Part shown: positions 56,806 through 64,000 of the stretch, in pieces
How positions within the stretch are numbered: the stretch's first letter is position 1
Layout: each line of letters opens with the position of its first letter
Source: Lysobacter sp. Root76
GTDB lineage: Bacteria > Pseudomonadota > Gammaproteobacteria > Xanthomonadales > Xanthomonadaceae
Length of the DNA: 64,000 nt
NCBI RefSeq assembly: GCF_001428685.1
Contig: NZ_LMIK01000001.1
Span: 986,464 to 1,050,463, forward strand
Direction: 5' to 3'
Position numbers and translations under genes: made by a program
The notes under the pieces: generated by a model
Told to the model about the DNA's origin: nothing
Databases searched by the model: none
Seen by the model: the letters and a program-made list of their open reading frames with translations, nothing else

Positions 56806-57117
56806 ATGTTCGCCCACAGCTTCCGCTTCGACCACCACCAGTTCCAGCAGCGCATGCGCCACGCTTTCGAGCCGCGCAAGCCGCGCCACCGGCTGCTGCG
56901 CTTCGCCGTCGGCATCGTCGGCCTGGGACTGCTGGCGCTGCTGGTGATGTTCAGCGTCGTGATCGGCACGGCCATGATCGCCGCCGGCATCGTCTACAAA
57001 CTGTGGAAGCGCCGCGGCCAGCCGATGGCGGCGCGCGACCCGCGCATCGTCGAAGGCGAGTTCCGCGTCGTCGATGCCGCGCGCGTCGAGCGCGCCGATA
57101 CCACCCGTCCCCTGTAA
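56806..57117 (+). CDS. Small single-helix membrane protein, unknown
   Basis: A 103-residue protein starting at 56806 (MFAHSFRFDHHQFQQ). One long hydrophobic helix at about 34-63 (VGIVGLGLLALLVMFSVVIG) separates a basic, His-rich N-terminus from a charged C-terminus (DPRIVEGEFRVVDAARVE). I do not recognise the family. It starts 59 bases from the divergent Rieske gene and is followed 8 bases later by the FAH-family gene, so it may be the first gene of that unit. Confidence 0.7.
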   Translation: MFAHSFRFDHHQFQQRMRHAFEPRKPRHRLLRFAVGIVGLGLLALLVMFSVVIGTAMIAAGIVYKLWKRRGQPMAARDPRIVEGEFRVVDAARVERADTTRPL

Positions 57118-57125
57118 GGCCAGCA

Positions 57126-57839
57126 ATGACCGACGTGATCGCGGCCGCGCCGCAGCCCCGTATTCCGGTCCGCGGCGGCGGACAGTTCCCGGTCCGCCGC
57201 ATTTACTGCGTCGGCCGCAATTTCGCCGAGCATGCGCGCGAAATGGGCGCCGCCGTACCGACCTCCGCCGCCGACCGCGGCAACCCGGTGTTCTTCCTCA
57301 AGCCCGCCGACGCGATCGTGCTCGACGAGGCCGTGCCCTACCCGCGCGGCACCCAGGACCTGCACCACGAAGTCGAACTGGTGGTGGCGCTGGGCCGCGA
57401 CGCGCCCGCCGGCGAGCTCGACCCGGCCGACGCCACGGCGCTGATCTTCGGCTACGCGGTCGGCCTGGACCTGACCCGCCGCGATCTGCAGACCGCGGCC
57501 AAGGCCAAGGGCCTGCCCTGGGACACCGGCAAGGCCTTCGACCATTCCGCGCCGATCAGCCCGATCGTGCCCGCGGCCGAGGTCGGCGAACTCGGCGCAC
57601 GCGCGCTCACCCTCGAGGTCAACGGCCAGATCCGCCAGCGCGGCTCGCTGGACGACCTGGTGTGGAACGTGCCCGAGATCCTGCACGAGTTGTCGCGGCT
57701 GTATGCGTTGCGCGCCGGCGACCTGGTGTTCATGGGCACGCCGGCCGGGGTCGCCGCGCTGCAACCGGGCGACCGCTACCACGCCGTGCTCGAAGGCGTG
57801 GCCGAGTTGCGCGGCCGTATCGCACCCGCAACGGTATAG
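57126..57839 (+). CDS. Fumarylacetoacetate hydrolase family protein
   Basis: A 237-residue metal-dependent hydrolase of the FAH/fumarylpyruvate hydrolase group. IYCVGRNFAEHAREMG, FFLKPADAI, HHEVELVVALG (Mg-binding Glu residues), GYAVGLDLTRRDLQ and GDLVFMGTPAGVAAL are characteristic. It cleaves C-C bonds in beta-diketo acids such as fumarylpyruvate (gentisate pathway) or decarboxylates oxaloacetate; the exact substrate is open. Downstream mscL has its own TATAGT box overlapping the stop. Confidence 0.9.
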   Translation: MTDVIAAAPQPRIPVRGGGQFPVRRIYCVGRNFAEHAREMGAAVPTSAADRGNPVFFLKPADAIVLDEAVPYPRGTQDLHHEVELVVALGRDAPAGELDPADATALIFGYAVGLDLTRRDLQTAAKAKGLPWDTGKAFDHSAPISPIVPAAEVGELGARALTLEVNGQIRQRGSLDDLVWNVPEILHELSRLYALRAGDLVFMGTPAGVAALQPGDRYHAVLEGVAELRGRIAPATV

Positions 57840-57884
57840 TCGGGCGCCAGGCACCCCCGTGCCGCACTTCCAGGGAGATCCGCT

Positions 57885-58286
57885 ATGGGCATGATCAGCG
57901 AGTTCAAGGAATTCATTTCGCGCGGCAACGTCGTCGACCTCGCGGTCGGCGTGGTGATCGGCGCCGCGTTCGGCAAGATCGTCACCGCACTGGTCGACGG
58001 CATCGTGATGCCGCTGATCGGCTACGCCAGCGGCGGCGTCAGCGTCAGCGACTGGAAATTCGTGCTCAAGCCCTCGCAGCTGGACGCGGCCGGCAAGGAA
58101 GTCGCGGCCGAAGTCGCGGTCAAGTACGGCCTGTTCCTGCAGACGGCGATCGATTTCCTGCTGATCGCGCTGGTGATCTTCCTGGTCCTCAAGGCGTACA
58201 ACAAGCTGCGCAAGCCCGCCGAAGCCCCGGCCACGCCCGAGGACATCGCGCTGCTGCGCGAGATTCGCGATTCGCTGAAGAAGTAA
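57885..58286 (+). CDS. mscL: Large-conductance mechanosensitive channel
   Basis: A 133-residue inner membrane channel that opens under extreme membrane tension in hypo-osmotic shock. N-terminal helix [20 protein letters not shown], pore helix [20 protein letters not shown], periplasmic loop, second helix [17 protein letters not shown] and a cytoplasmic helix ending IRDSLKK. Complete and typical length. TATAGT at 57835-57840 may be its -10; AGGGAG is the ribosome site. A terminator follows. Confidence 0.96.
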   Translation: MGMISEFKEFISRGNVVDLAVGVVIGAAFGKIVTALVDGIVMPLIGYASGGVSVSDWKFVLKPSQLDAAGKEVAAEVAVKYGLFLQTAIDFLLIALVIFLVLKAYNKLRKPAEAPATPEDIALLREIRDSLKK

Positions 58287-58310
58287 GCGCTCCTCCGCGA
58301 AGAGCCCATG

Positions 58311-58340
58311 ACGGCCGCCCAGTGCGGCCGTTGCGCTTTT
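58311..58340 (+). terminator. Terminator of mscL
   Basis: Perfect 8-bp stem ACGGCCGC / GCGGCCGT around CCAGT, then TGCGCTTTT. The same stem as the gcvH terminator at 7457. Confidence 0.8.
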
Positions 58341-58354
58341 CGGAGTCCTGCGTC

Positions 58355-58525
58355 CCGCTTGGGGTAGTGGCGGCGCCAGCCGCGACCGCGCGGCTCCGGC
58401 GCCTGCGAAATCGCGGCTCACGCCGCTCCCACAGCGGAATCGCCGGGCCAATGTGGGAGCGGCGTGAGCCGCGATTGCGAATCCATGGCCATTGCGCGGT
58501 CGCGGCTTACGCCGCTCCTACCCCA
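58355..58525. repeat. GCGGC-hairpin repeat cluster with an inverted pair
   Basis: Copies read in the array orientation at about 58409-58432 and 58499-58521, and in the opposite orientation at about 58453-58476. The first two form a near-perfect 23-base inverted repeat around a 20-base spacer. A degenerate copy lies at about 58365-58388. This is the spacer between mscL and the M28 peptidase gene. Confidence 0.88.
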
Positions 58526-58527
58526 AA

Positions 58528-58610
58528 GCGCTCAGGCCCGAAGCCACGAGGACCGAAGCTACGAGGCCCGAAGCCCGAAGCCACGAAAGCTCGGAGCCCC
58601 GATGCCCCGA
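58528..58610. repeat. Short degenerate repeats of CGAAGCNACGAG
   Basis: Words of 9-12 bases (CCCGAAGCCACGAGG, CCGAAGCTACGAGG, CCGAAGCCACGAAAG) recur in tandem. No gene is supported here. Confidence 0.65.
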
Positions 58611-58792
58611 AGCGAAAAGGCGCGGCGCGCGCCGAAACGAAAACGCTGCTTCGGCAAACTTTCGCGCCAGCCTCAAGCGCCGCGATAGGCAGCGACAAAT
58701 AAGGCTCAAGTCCGGCGTGACTTGAGGCATGCAGGCGAAGCGCGCCGGCTTGCTAAGCTCGACGCTTCGTCTTTGCAGCCGGGGAGTTGGGA

Positions 58793-60217
58793 ATGCGTGC
58801 ACCGTTGTGGGCGGCGATCGTCGCCGTCTTGTCCGTCTCGTCGCTGATCGGTCCGGCCTATGCCGCCGAGCGCGAAACCCGCATTCCGGAAGCTGCGATC
58901 GCCAATGCCGCGCAATTGCGCGAGCGCGCGCTGGCCAGCGACCTGGGCTACCGCATCACCGAATCGCTGACCACCGAAGTCGGGCCGCGCCTGGCCGGCA
59001 GCGAAGCCGATGCGCGCGCGGTCGCCTGGGCCGAAGCCAAGTTCCGCGAACTGGGCTTCGACAAGGTCTGGCTGGAGCCGGTCAGCTTCCCGAAGTGGGA
59101 ACGCCGCAGCGAGCGCGCCGAAGTGCTGGGCGCGCACCGCCAGCCGCTGACCCTGACCGCGCTGGGCGGCAGCCCGGGCGGCACGGTCGAGGCCGAAGTC
59201 GTGCGCTTCGCCGATCTGGCCGCGCTCGAAGCCGCGCCGGCCGGCTCGCTGGCCGGCAAGATCGCCTTCGTCGACTACCGCATGCAGCGCGCCCGCGACG
59301 GCGCCGGCTACGGCCCCGGTTCGCGCGTGCGCAGCCGCGCGCCGTCGGCGGCGATCCGCGCCGGCGCCAGCGCCATGCTGATGCGCTCGGCCGGCACCGA
59401 CTCGCACCGCGCGCCGCACACCGGCATCACCCGTTTCGACGAAGGCCTGACCCCGATCCCGTCGGCCGCGCTGGCCGCGCCCGACGCCGACCAGCTCGCG
59501 CGCCTGGTCGCCAAGGGCCCGGTCGAGGTCCGCGTCGCCCTGGACTGCGGCTGGAACGGCCAGGTGAGCTCGCACAACGTGATCGGCGAAATCCGCGGCA
59601 GCAAGAAGCCCGACGAGGTCGTGGTGATCGGCGGTCATCTGGATTCCTGGGACCTGGGCACCGGCGCGATCGACGACGGCGCCGGCGTCGGCCTGACCAT
59701 GGCCGCCGGCAAGCTGATCGGCGAGATGAAACAACGCCCCGCGCGCAGCATCCGCGTGATCGCCTACGCCAACGAAGAGCAGGGCCTGTACGGCGGCAAG
59801 GCCTACGCGGCGGCGCACGCCAATGCGGTCGCCAAGCATCAGATCGGCGCCGAGAGCGACTTCGGCGCCGGCCGCATCTACGCCTACTCCAGCTCGGCGC
59901 CCGCGCACGCGCAGGCCGCCGACAAGCAGATCGCCGAAGCGCTGGCGCCGCTGGGCATCGAGCACACGCCGGGCAGCGGCGGCCCGGGGCCGGACATCGG
60001 CCCGATCGCCGAGCGCGGCATGGCCTGGGCGCGCCTGGCCCAGGACGGCAGCGACTACTTCGACCTGCACCACACGCCCGACGACACCTTCGACAAGATC
60101 GATCCCCAGGCGCTGGCGCAGAACGTCGCGGCCTATGCGGTGTTCGCCTACCTGGCCGCGTCCGCCGACGGCGATTTCGGCAGCCAGCCCAAGGCCGCCC
60201 CAGTTCCTGAAGAGTAA
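58793..60217 (+). CDS. Secreted M28 family zinc aminopeptidase
   Basis: A 474-residue peptidase, ATG at 58793 after a GGGGAG ribosome site. Signal peptide WAAIVAVLSVSSLIGPAYA. A PA-like domain lies at about 140-260, followed by the M28 catalytic core: VVIGGHLDSWDLGTGAIDDGAG (zinc-binding His and Asp, catalytic Asp), AYANEEQGLYGG (catalytic Glu and zinc-binding Glu), later GAESDFGAG and YFDLHHTPDDTFDKID (zinc-binding His). Removes N-terminal residues from peptides outside the cytoplasm. Complete, single gene, repeat DNA upstream. Confidence 0.94.
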   Translation: MRAPLWAAIVAVLSVSSLIGPAYAAERETRIPEAAIANAAQLRERALASDLGYRITESLTTEVGPRLAGSEADARAVAWAEAKFRELGFDKVWLEPVSFPKWERRSERAEVLGAHRQPLTLTALGGSPGGTVEAEVVRFADLAALEAAPAGSLAGKIAFVDYRMQRARDGAGYGPGSRVRSRAPSAAIRAGASAMLMRSAGTDSHRAPHTGITRFDEGLTPIPSAALAAPDADQLARLVAKGPVEVRVALDCGWNGQVSSHNVIGEIRGSKKPDEVVVIGGHLDSWDLGTGAIDDGAGVGLTMAAGKLIGEMKQRPARSIRVIAYANEEQGLYGGKAYAAAHANAVAKHQIGAESDFGAGRIYAYSSSAPAHAQAADKQIAEALAPLGIEHTPGSGGPGPDIGPIAERGMAWARLAQDGSDYFDLHHTPDDTFDKIDPQALAQNVAAYAVFAYLAASADGDFGSQPKAAPVPEE

Positions 60218-60320
60218 GTTCCGAAGAGTAAGTTCCAAGGCGCAAGCTCCAACCACGGAGCGCCGGCTGCAGCCGGCGCTCCCTTGCCGAAGTCGCCGTG
60301 CGCGTCATCGCGCCCTCGCC

Positions 60321-60353
60321 CGCTGATCGCCCGCTGATCGCCCGCTGATCGCC
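60321..60353. repeat. Three copies of CGCTGATCGCC
   Basis: Exact 11-base tandem triplication in the spacer between the M28 peptidase and rebB-like genes. Confidence 0.9.
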
Positions 60354-60515
60354 CGCGGCGTGCCCTAGCCGAGCCCGCCGTCGCCCCGGCAACGACCGTT
60401 CGTCGCTCGCGCCGAATCCATTCGTCGCATCGGTTCACGGCCGTCCCCTGGCGTCGTTGCGCGGCCTTAGACTGATCGCGCAAGGAACGCCCACTCACCG
60501 ACCAGGAACGCCGCC

Positions 60516-61085
60516 ATGTCCTTCCCGACCGCCGTCAACGACCAGATCACCGACTCCATCACCCAGTCCAACGTCAAAGTCATCGGCGAAGCGCCGGCGT
60601 TCGCGATGGGCTCGATCTACCAAAGCATGGCCCGCTCCACCGGCATCCTGTTCGAGAACGCGGTAATGCAGCAACAGCAGATGAACATCCTGCTGCAATC
60701 CGCGGCCGCTCAGGGCGCGATCCAGATCTACAGCACGGACACGCAGGCGCCGGACGGCCCGCAACAGCTGCAGGCCAAGGCCGAACAAAGCGCGGCCGAA
60801 CTCAAGAACGCGGTCATGGGCGGCGTCAATCCGCAGATCGTCGACGCGGTGAAAATGAACCTGCACAGCGTGCTCGACAGCGCCGGCGACTTTTCCTACG
60901 CGGTGCGCTGCGCGGCCCAGGCCATGCAGGCCGCGCTGGACGACATGAGCAAGAACTCCCACCACGATGCGCTGGACACGGTGAAACTCGCCGCGACCGC
61001 GAGCTGCCTGCGCGCGATGATCGCCGACCCGGACAAGGCCGACGCCTATGCGGTGGTGATGGATGCGATCCGGCGCTTGAGCTGA
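60516..61085 (+). CDS. RebB family R-body protein
   Basis: A 189-residue protein with the Reb signature at its start: SFPTAVNDQITDSITQSNVKVIGEAPA, AMGSIYQSMARSTGILFENAV. Reb proteins polymerise into R-bodies, coiled protein ribbons that extend at low pH in Caedibacter. Usual Reb proteins are roughly 70-120 residues and encoded in clusters of several; here a single gene carries an extra C-terminal helical region (about 110-189, with VRCAAQAMQAALDDM and ALDTVKLAATASCLRAMI). The ATG at 60516 follows CAGGAACG. No other reb gene is next to it. Confidence 0.88.
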   Translation: MSFPTAVNDQITDSITQSNVKVIGEAPAFAMGSIYQSMARSTGILFENAVMQQQQMNILLQSAAAQGAIQIYSTDTQAPDGPQQLQAKAEQSAAELKNAVMGGVNPQIVDAVKMNLHSVLDSAGDFSYAVRCAAQAMQAALDDMSKNSHHDALDTVKLAATASCLRAMIADPDKADAYAVVMDAIRRLS

Positions 61086-61311
61086 GCCGCGGCGCCGGCT
61101 CGGCGTCTACCTGCGGGGCTGTTCGTCTGAGCTGGGACAACAGCCGCAGCAAATCCCCCAGCGCCCGTTGCGCATACGTTTGCCCCCTTTTTTAAGGGGG
61201 CCAGCGAGCTATCGGCAGTATTGAACTTGCCCACAAGTCCCCTTTGTCGAGAGGACTGGGGGGACTTGGTCTTGCTGTGTTGCGGCGACGCGCCGCCGCC
61301 TACGAACGCCC
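61086..61311. other. Intergenic region with two palindromic stems
   Basis: About 225 bases. GCCCCCTT TTTT AAGGGGGC (61182-61201) forms a stem-loop. AAGTCCCC (61235-61242) pairs with GGGGACTT (61260-61267). The text between looks like a dispersed intergenic repeat. Either stem may end transcription of the rebB-like gene or of the converging trmH-type gene. Confidence 0.6.
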
Positions 61312-62502
61312 TCAACCCCGCTTTCGCGCAGCCCAGGCCGCCAGGAACACCGCCGTAGCCGAGGCGACGTTGAGGCTTTCGACCGCGCCGCTGCCGGGGA
61401 TCGACAGGCGCAGGTCGCAGGCCGCAGCCAGTTCGCGATCCATGCCCTCGCCTTCTGCGCCGATCACATAGACCAAGCGCTCCGGCAGCGCGGTCGCGAA
61501 CAGGTCGCCGCCGCCGTGGACCACGGTCGCGGCCAGCGCGAAGCCGGCGCCGTGCAGTTGCGCGATCGCGTTGTCCTCGCGCCCCAGGCGCACCATCGGC
61601 ACCGCCTCCGCGCCGCCCTCGGCGACGCGCGCGGCGGCGCCGGACAGGGCCAGGGGCGAATGCTTGGGCAGCAGCACCGCCGACACGCCGAAATGCGCGG
61701 CGGCGCGCAGGATCGCGCCCAGGTTGTGCGGGTTGCCGACGCCGTCCAGCCACAGCGCGGCCTGCGGACCGGCCGGCAGATCGCGCAGCCAGGTCGACAG
61801 CGAGCCGACCTCCTCGCGCAGCACGTCGGCGACCACGCCTTCGTGATGGCTGCTGGCGGCGAGTTTGTCGAGATCGCCCTCCTCGACCACGCGATAACCG
61901 ACGCGATGGGCGACGCACCAGGCCAGCAAGGGCTGCAGGGCCGGAATGCGCGCTTCGGTCAGATACAGCTTGCGGATCGCCTGCGGACGGCGCGCGAACG
62001 CCGCGCGCACCGCGTTGAGTCCGTACAGGCGCAGCTCCAGATCGCGCGCGCGACGCGGCGCGGCCTCGGCCTGCAGCTGCGCTTCGTCCAGGCGCTCGCC
62101 GACCTGGTAACCCTGAGCGTCGTCGCGCGGCGGACGCGAAGGCCGCGCATGCTCGCTGCGCGGGTGTTCGCTGCGCGGATGCACGGCACCGCTGCGCTCG
62201 GCGCCGCGCGGCGCCTGCGGTGCGCGCTCGCGCCAGGGCGTGTCGCGGCCGCGCGCGGGCTCGCCGCCGCGGTTGCGATCTTCGTTGCGCGGGTTGCGGT
62301 CGTCGCCGCGACCGGCCCAGGGACCGGCGTTGCCCGGTTCGCGCGGGCCACGTTCTGGTGTCGCACGCTCGGGTCTCGCACGCTCGCCAGGGCGATCGTC
62401 GGTGCGTTCGCGGCCGGGCCTGCGTTCGTCGCCTGCGCCTTCGCGCCGCCAGGGATCGCCGCCGCCGGGCGGGCGCGGACCACGGGGAGGATCACGGCGC
62501 AT
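61312..62502 (-). CDS. TrmH/SpoU family RNA 2'-O-methyltransferase (RlmB-like)
   Basis: A 396-residue protein. The last 250 residues are a complete SpoU methyltransferase: RLYGLNAVRAAFARRP (substrate-binding domain start), motif 1 DGVGNPHNLGAILRAA, motif 2 YVIGAEGEGMDREL and motif 3 LSIPGSGAVESLNVASATAVFL, forming the SAM-binding knot. RlmB methylates G2251 of 23S rRNA; other TrmH proteins act on tRNA. The first 130 residues are unusual: almost only Arg, Pro, Gly, Glu and Asp, with RSEHPRSEHARPSRPP repeats, probably disordered and RNA-binding. It overlaps the upstream GNAT gene by 11 bases. Confidence 0.9.
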   Translation of the reverse strand: MRRDPPRGPRPPGGGDPWRREGAGDERRPGRERTDDRPGERARPERATPERGPREPGNAGPWAGRGDDRNPRNEDRNRGGEPARGRDTPWRERAPQAPRGAERSGAVHPRSEHPRSEHARPSRPPRDDAQGYQVGERLDEAQLQAEAAPRRARDLELRLYGLNAVRAAFARRPQAIRKLYLTEARIPALQPLLAWCVAHRVGYRVVEEGDLDKLAASSHHEGVVADVLREEVGSLSTWLRDLPAGPQAALWLDGVGNPHNLGAILRAAAHFGVSAVLLPKHSPLALSGAAARVAEGGAEAVPMVRLGREDNAIAQLHGAGFALAATVVHGGGDLFATALPERLVYVIGAEGEGMDRELAAACDLRLSIPGSGAVESLNVASATAVFLAAWAARKRG

Positions 62503-63052
62503 CTTGCAGACTCCTTCTCACCTTGGCGAACACACGCAGATCGTGCAGTTCGCCGTACTTGACCACGGCGCAGCGTTGCGCGCCCTCTTCGATAAAACCG
62601 TTCTTCAGCAACACCCGCGCCGAGGCCGGATTGCTGTCCAGCACCGTCGCGAACAGGCGGTGCAGGCCGAGCTCGCCCATCACCCAGGGCGCGAACGCGC
62701 CGACTACCCGCGTCATCAAGCCGCCGTTCCAGTGCGCGCGGCCCAGCCAATAGCCCAGCTCGGCGCCGTAGCCGCGTTCGCCCTGCCCCGGCCGCACGCC
62801 GATGCCGCCGCAGGCACGGCCGCCGACCTCGATGGCGTAGACCGGATCGTCGAAGCTCACCACTTCGCCGGCCAGGAAACGTTCGCCGTCGTCGCGCGTG
62901 TACGGGTGCGGGAAGCGGTCGCTGACGCCGCGCGCGACCTGGGCGTCGTCGGCGTGCGCGAGCAGGCTGTCGAGGTCGTCGCCGCGCCACCGGCGCAGGA
63001 TGTAGCCCGCGCCCGTCGGAGGCGGGCCATGGCGGCTGGAGGCGCGGTTCAT
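62492..63052 (-). CDS. GNAT family N-acetyltransferase (RimJ/RimL type)
   Basis: A 186-residue acetyltransferase. ILRRWRGDDLDSLLAHADD at the start, YGAELGYWLGRAHWNGGLMT and ATVLDSNPASARVLLKNGFIEEG are the typical RimJ/RimL-like pattern with the acetyl-CoA loop near residue 115. The C-terminus KYGELHDLRVFAK also fits. Likely acetylates a protein N-terminus or small molecule; substrate unknown. It is coupled by overlap to the TrmH-type gene. Confidence 0.9.
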   Translation of the reverse strand: MNRASSRHGPPPTGAGYILRRWRGDDLDSLLAHADDAQVARGVSDRFPHPYTRDDGERFLAGEVVSFDDPVYAIEVGGRACGGIGVRPGQGERGYGAELGYWLGRAHWNGGLMTRVVGAFAPWVMGELGLHRLFATVLDSNPASARVLLKNGFIEEGAQRCAVVKYGELHDLRVFAKVRRSLQDAP

Positions 63053-63108
63053 GCCGCTAGCCTAATACGCCCGCGCTCCGGCGCAAATCGAAATACGCGA
63101 CGGCGGCG

Positions 63109-63134
63109 GCGGGAGCGGCGCAAACCGCTCCCGC
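63109..63134 (-). terminator. Stem-loop after the RND transporter gene
   Basis: Perfect 10-bp stem GCGGGAGCGG / CCGCTCCCGC with loop CGCAAA, 8 bases beyond the RND gene stop. No T run follows on the minus strand. Confidence 0.55.
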
Positions 63135-63142
63135 GCAGCGGA

Positions 63143-64000
63143 TCAGGCGTGACCGCCGGCCTGCGGGGTCTCGCGCTCCAGCTTCTCCAACTCGTGCGCG
63201 ACCGCTTCCGGCGACTGGGTGTACTTGGCCAGCAGCACGTAGAACGCGGGCACGATGAACAGCGACAGCAGGGTCGAGAACGACACGCCGAAGATCACCA
63301 CCACGCCGATGGTCGCGCGGCTGGCCGAGCCCGGACCGCCGGCTAGCACCAGCGGCAGCGCACCGACCACGGTCGCGATCGAGGTCATCAGGATCGGACG
63401 CAGGCGCACCGCCGCGGACTCGACGATCGCCTCGTGGATCTTGCGGCCCTCGTCGCGCAACTGGTTGGCGAACTCGACGATCAGGATGCCGTTCTTCGCC
63501 GCCAGGCCGACCAGCATGACGATGCCGATCTGGCTGAACAGGTTGAGCGTGCCGCCGGTGACGGCCAGGCCGATCAATGCGCCGAGCACGCCCAAGGGCA
63601 CGGTCAGCATGATCACGAACGGGTGGATGAAGCTCTCGAACTGCGCGGCCAGCACCAGATACACCACCAGCAGGGCCAGGGCGAAAGTCAGCAGCACCGC
63701 GCCGCCGGCAGCCTGGTACTCGCGCGATTCGCCCTTCCAGTCGATCTGGGCCTGGTCCGGCAACTCCTCGCGCACGGCCTGGTTGAGCCAGGTGATGGCC
63801 TCGCCCATGCGATAGCCCGGCGTCAGGCCCGCGCTGATCGTGATCGAACGCAGGCGGTTGAAGCGGTTGAGGCTGCCGGGTTCGGCCAGTTCCTGCAGCG
63901 TGACCAGGTTCGACAGCGGCACCAGCGCGCCGTCGCGCGCGCGCACCTGGATCGCGGCCAGATCGGCCGGCGAAGCGCGCAGGGCCTTGTCGGACTGCAC
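63143..64000 (-). CDS. RND efflux pump inner membrane protein, C-terminal part (cut by window end)
   Basis: The visible 285 residues are the C-terminal quarter or so of an AcrB/MexB-type HAE1 transporter (full length about 1,020-1,050). Visible parts: IQVRARDGALVPLSNLVTLQE of the porter domain, then helices 8-12 with VYLVLAAQFESFIHPFVIMLTVPLGVLGALIG, LNLFSQIGIVMLVGLAAKNGILIVEFANQLRDEG and LRPILMTSIATVVGALPLVLAGGPGSASRATIGVVVIFG. Such pumps export drugs and toxic compounds with proton drive. The gene starts beyond the right end of the window. Confidence 0.93.
   Translation of the reverse strand: MQSDKALRASPADLAAIQVRARDGALVPLSNLVTLQELAEPGSLNRFNRLRSITISAGLTPGYRMGEAITWLNQAVREELPDQAQIDWKGESREYQAAGGAVLLTFALALLVVYLVLAAQFESFIHPFVIMLTVPLGVLGALIGLAVTGGTLNLFSQIGIVMLVGLAAKNGILIVEFANQLRDEGRKIHEAIVESAAVRLRPILMTSIATVVGALPLVLAGGPGSASRATIGVVVIFGVSFSTLLSLFIVPAFYVLLAKYTQSPEAVAHELEKLERETPQAGGHA

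Overview
The window is a chromosomal segment of a very GC-rich gammaproteobacterium of the family Xanthomonadaceae, most likely Lysobacter or a close relative. This rests on recalled gene orders and families, not on a database search: gcvT/gcvH, thiS-thiG-trmB and ahcY/metF as in Xanthomonas; hemP next to a TonB heme receptor; a ColR/ColS (VgrR/VgrS) two-component pair; an effector ending in the Xanthomonadales XVIPCD signal; a lysine/alanine-repeat histone H1-like protein; and many copies of a short GCGGC-loop-GCCGC intergenic repeat. No prophage, integrase, transposase or CRISPR array is visible. The content is mostly core chromosome, with accessory genes and repeats in between.

Layout. 0-0.5 kb: tandem 140-bp repeat array cut by the window start. 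0.5-4.5 kb: M48 protease, LemA and a secreted serine hydrolase. 5-7.5 kb: histone-like gene, a candidate small RNA and about 1.5 kb of CpG-rich DNA without a gene. 7.5-9.8 kb: glycine cleavage genes gcvT and gcvH with a 2-hydroxychromene-2-carboxylate isomerase-like gene between them. 10-12 kb: secreted hypothetical protein, NfeD and an SPFH/QmcA protein. 12.1-15 kb: ECF sigma factor, probable anti-sigma factor and a PDZ protein. 15.2-19.6 kb: Fur-controlled heme uptake locus. 19.7-25.5 kb: aldo/keto reductase, a manganese-riboswitch-controlled GDT1 exporter, a GGDEF protein, and a nucleoside transporter with a ribokinase. 25.6-28.9 kb: second Fur-boxed TonB receptor with a PepSY reductase-like membrane protein. 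29-34 kb: YegP, DusB, a secreted small protein, a metallophosphatase and a fused ornithine-lipid-type acyltransferase. 34-44 kb: methionine cycle genes metK, ahcY (with SAH riboswitch) and metF, with a type IV secretion lipase effector, an S9 peptidase and a GNAT gene among them. 44-50 kb: ilvE, ColR/ColS-like pair, RimK and its zinc-protease-like partner, tRNA-Gly(CCC). 50-58.3 kb: GDSL autotransporter, thiS/thiG/trmB, SLC13 transporter, Rieske protein, FAH-family hydrolase, mscL. 58.8-64 kb: M28 peptidase, a lone RebB R-body protein, a TrmH-family methyltransferase with a disordered tail, a GNAT enzyme, and the 3' end of an RND pump gene.

How it works together. Two Fur-type boxes control heme and siderophore-type uptake, and a ColS/VgrS-like sensor with a periplasmic ExxE motif may also sense metal. 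Manganese efflux is under a yybP-ykoY riboswitch. Methionine-cycle control combines an SAH riboswitch on ahcY with candidate ATC...GAT operators before metK and metF. The most unusual items are: the GNRA-capped hairpin repeat family and its 140-bp tandem amplification; an XVIPCD lipase effector with no visible immunity gene; an OlsF-like two-domain acyltransferase; a lone RebB gene; a 10-G tract coding the functional C-terminus of ThiS; and a promoter-to-terminator candidate small RNA upstream of the histone-like gene.
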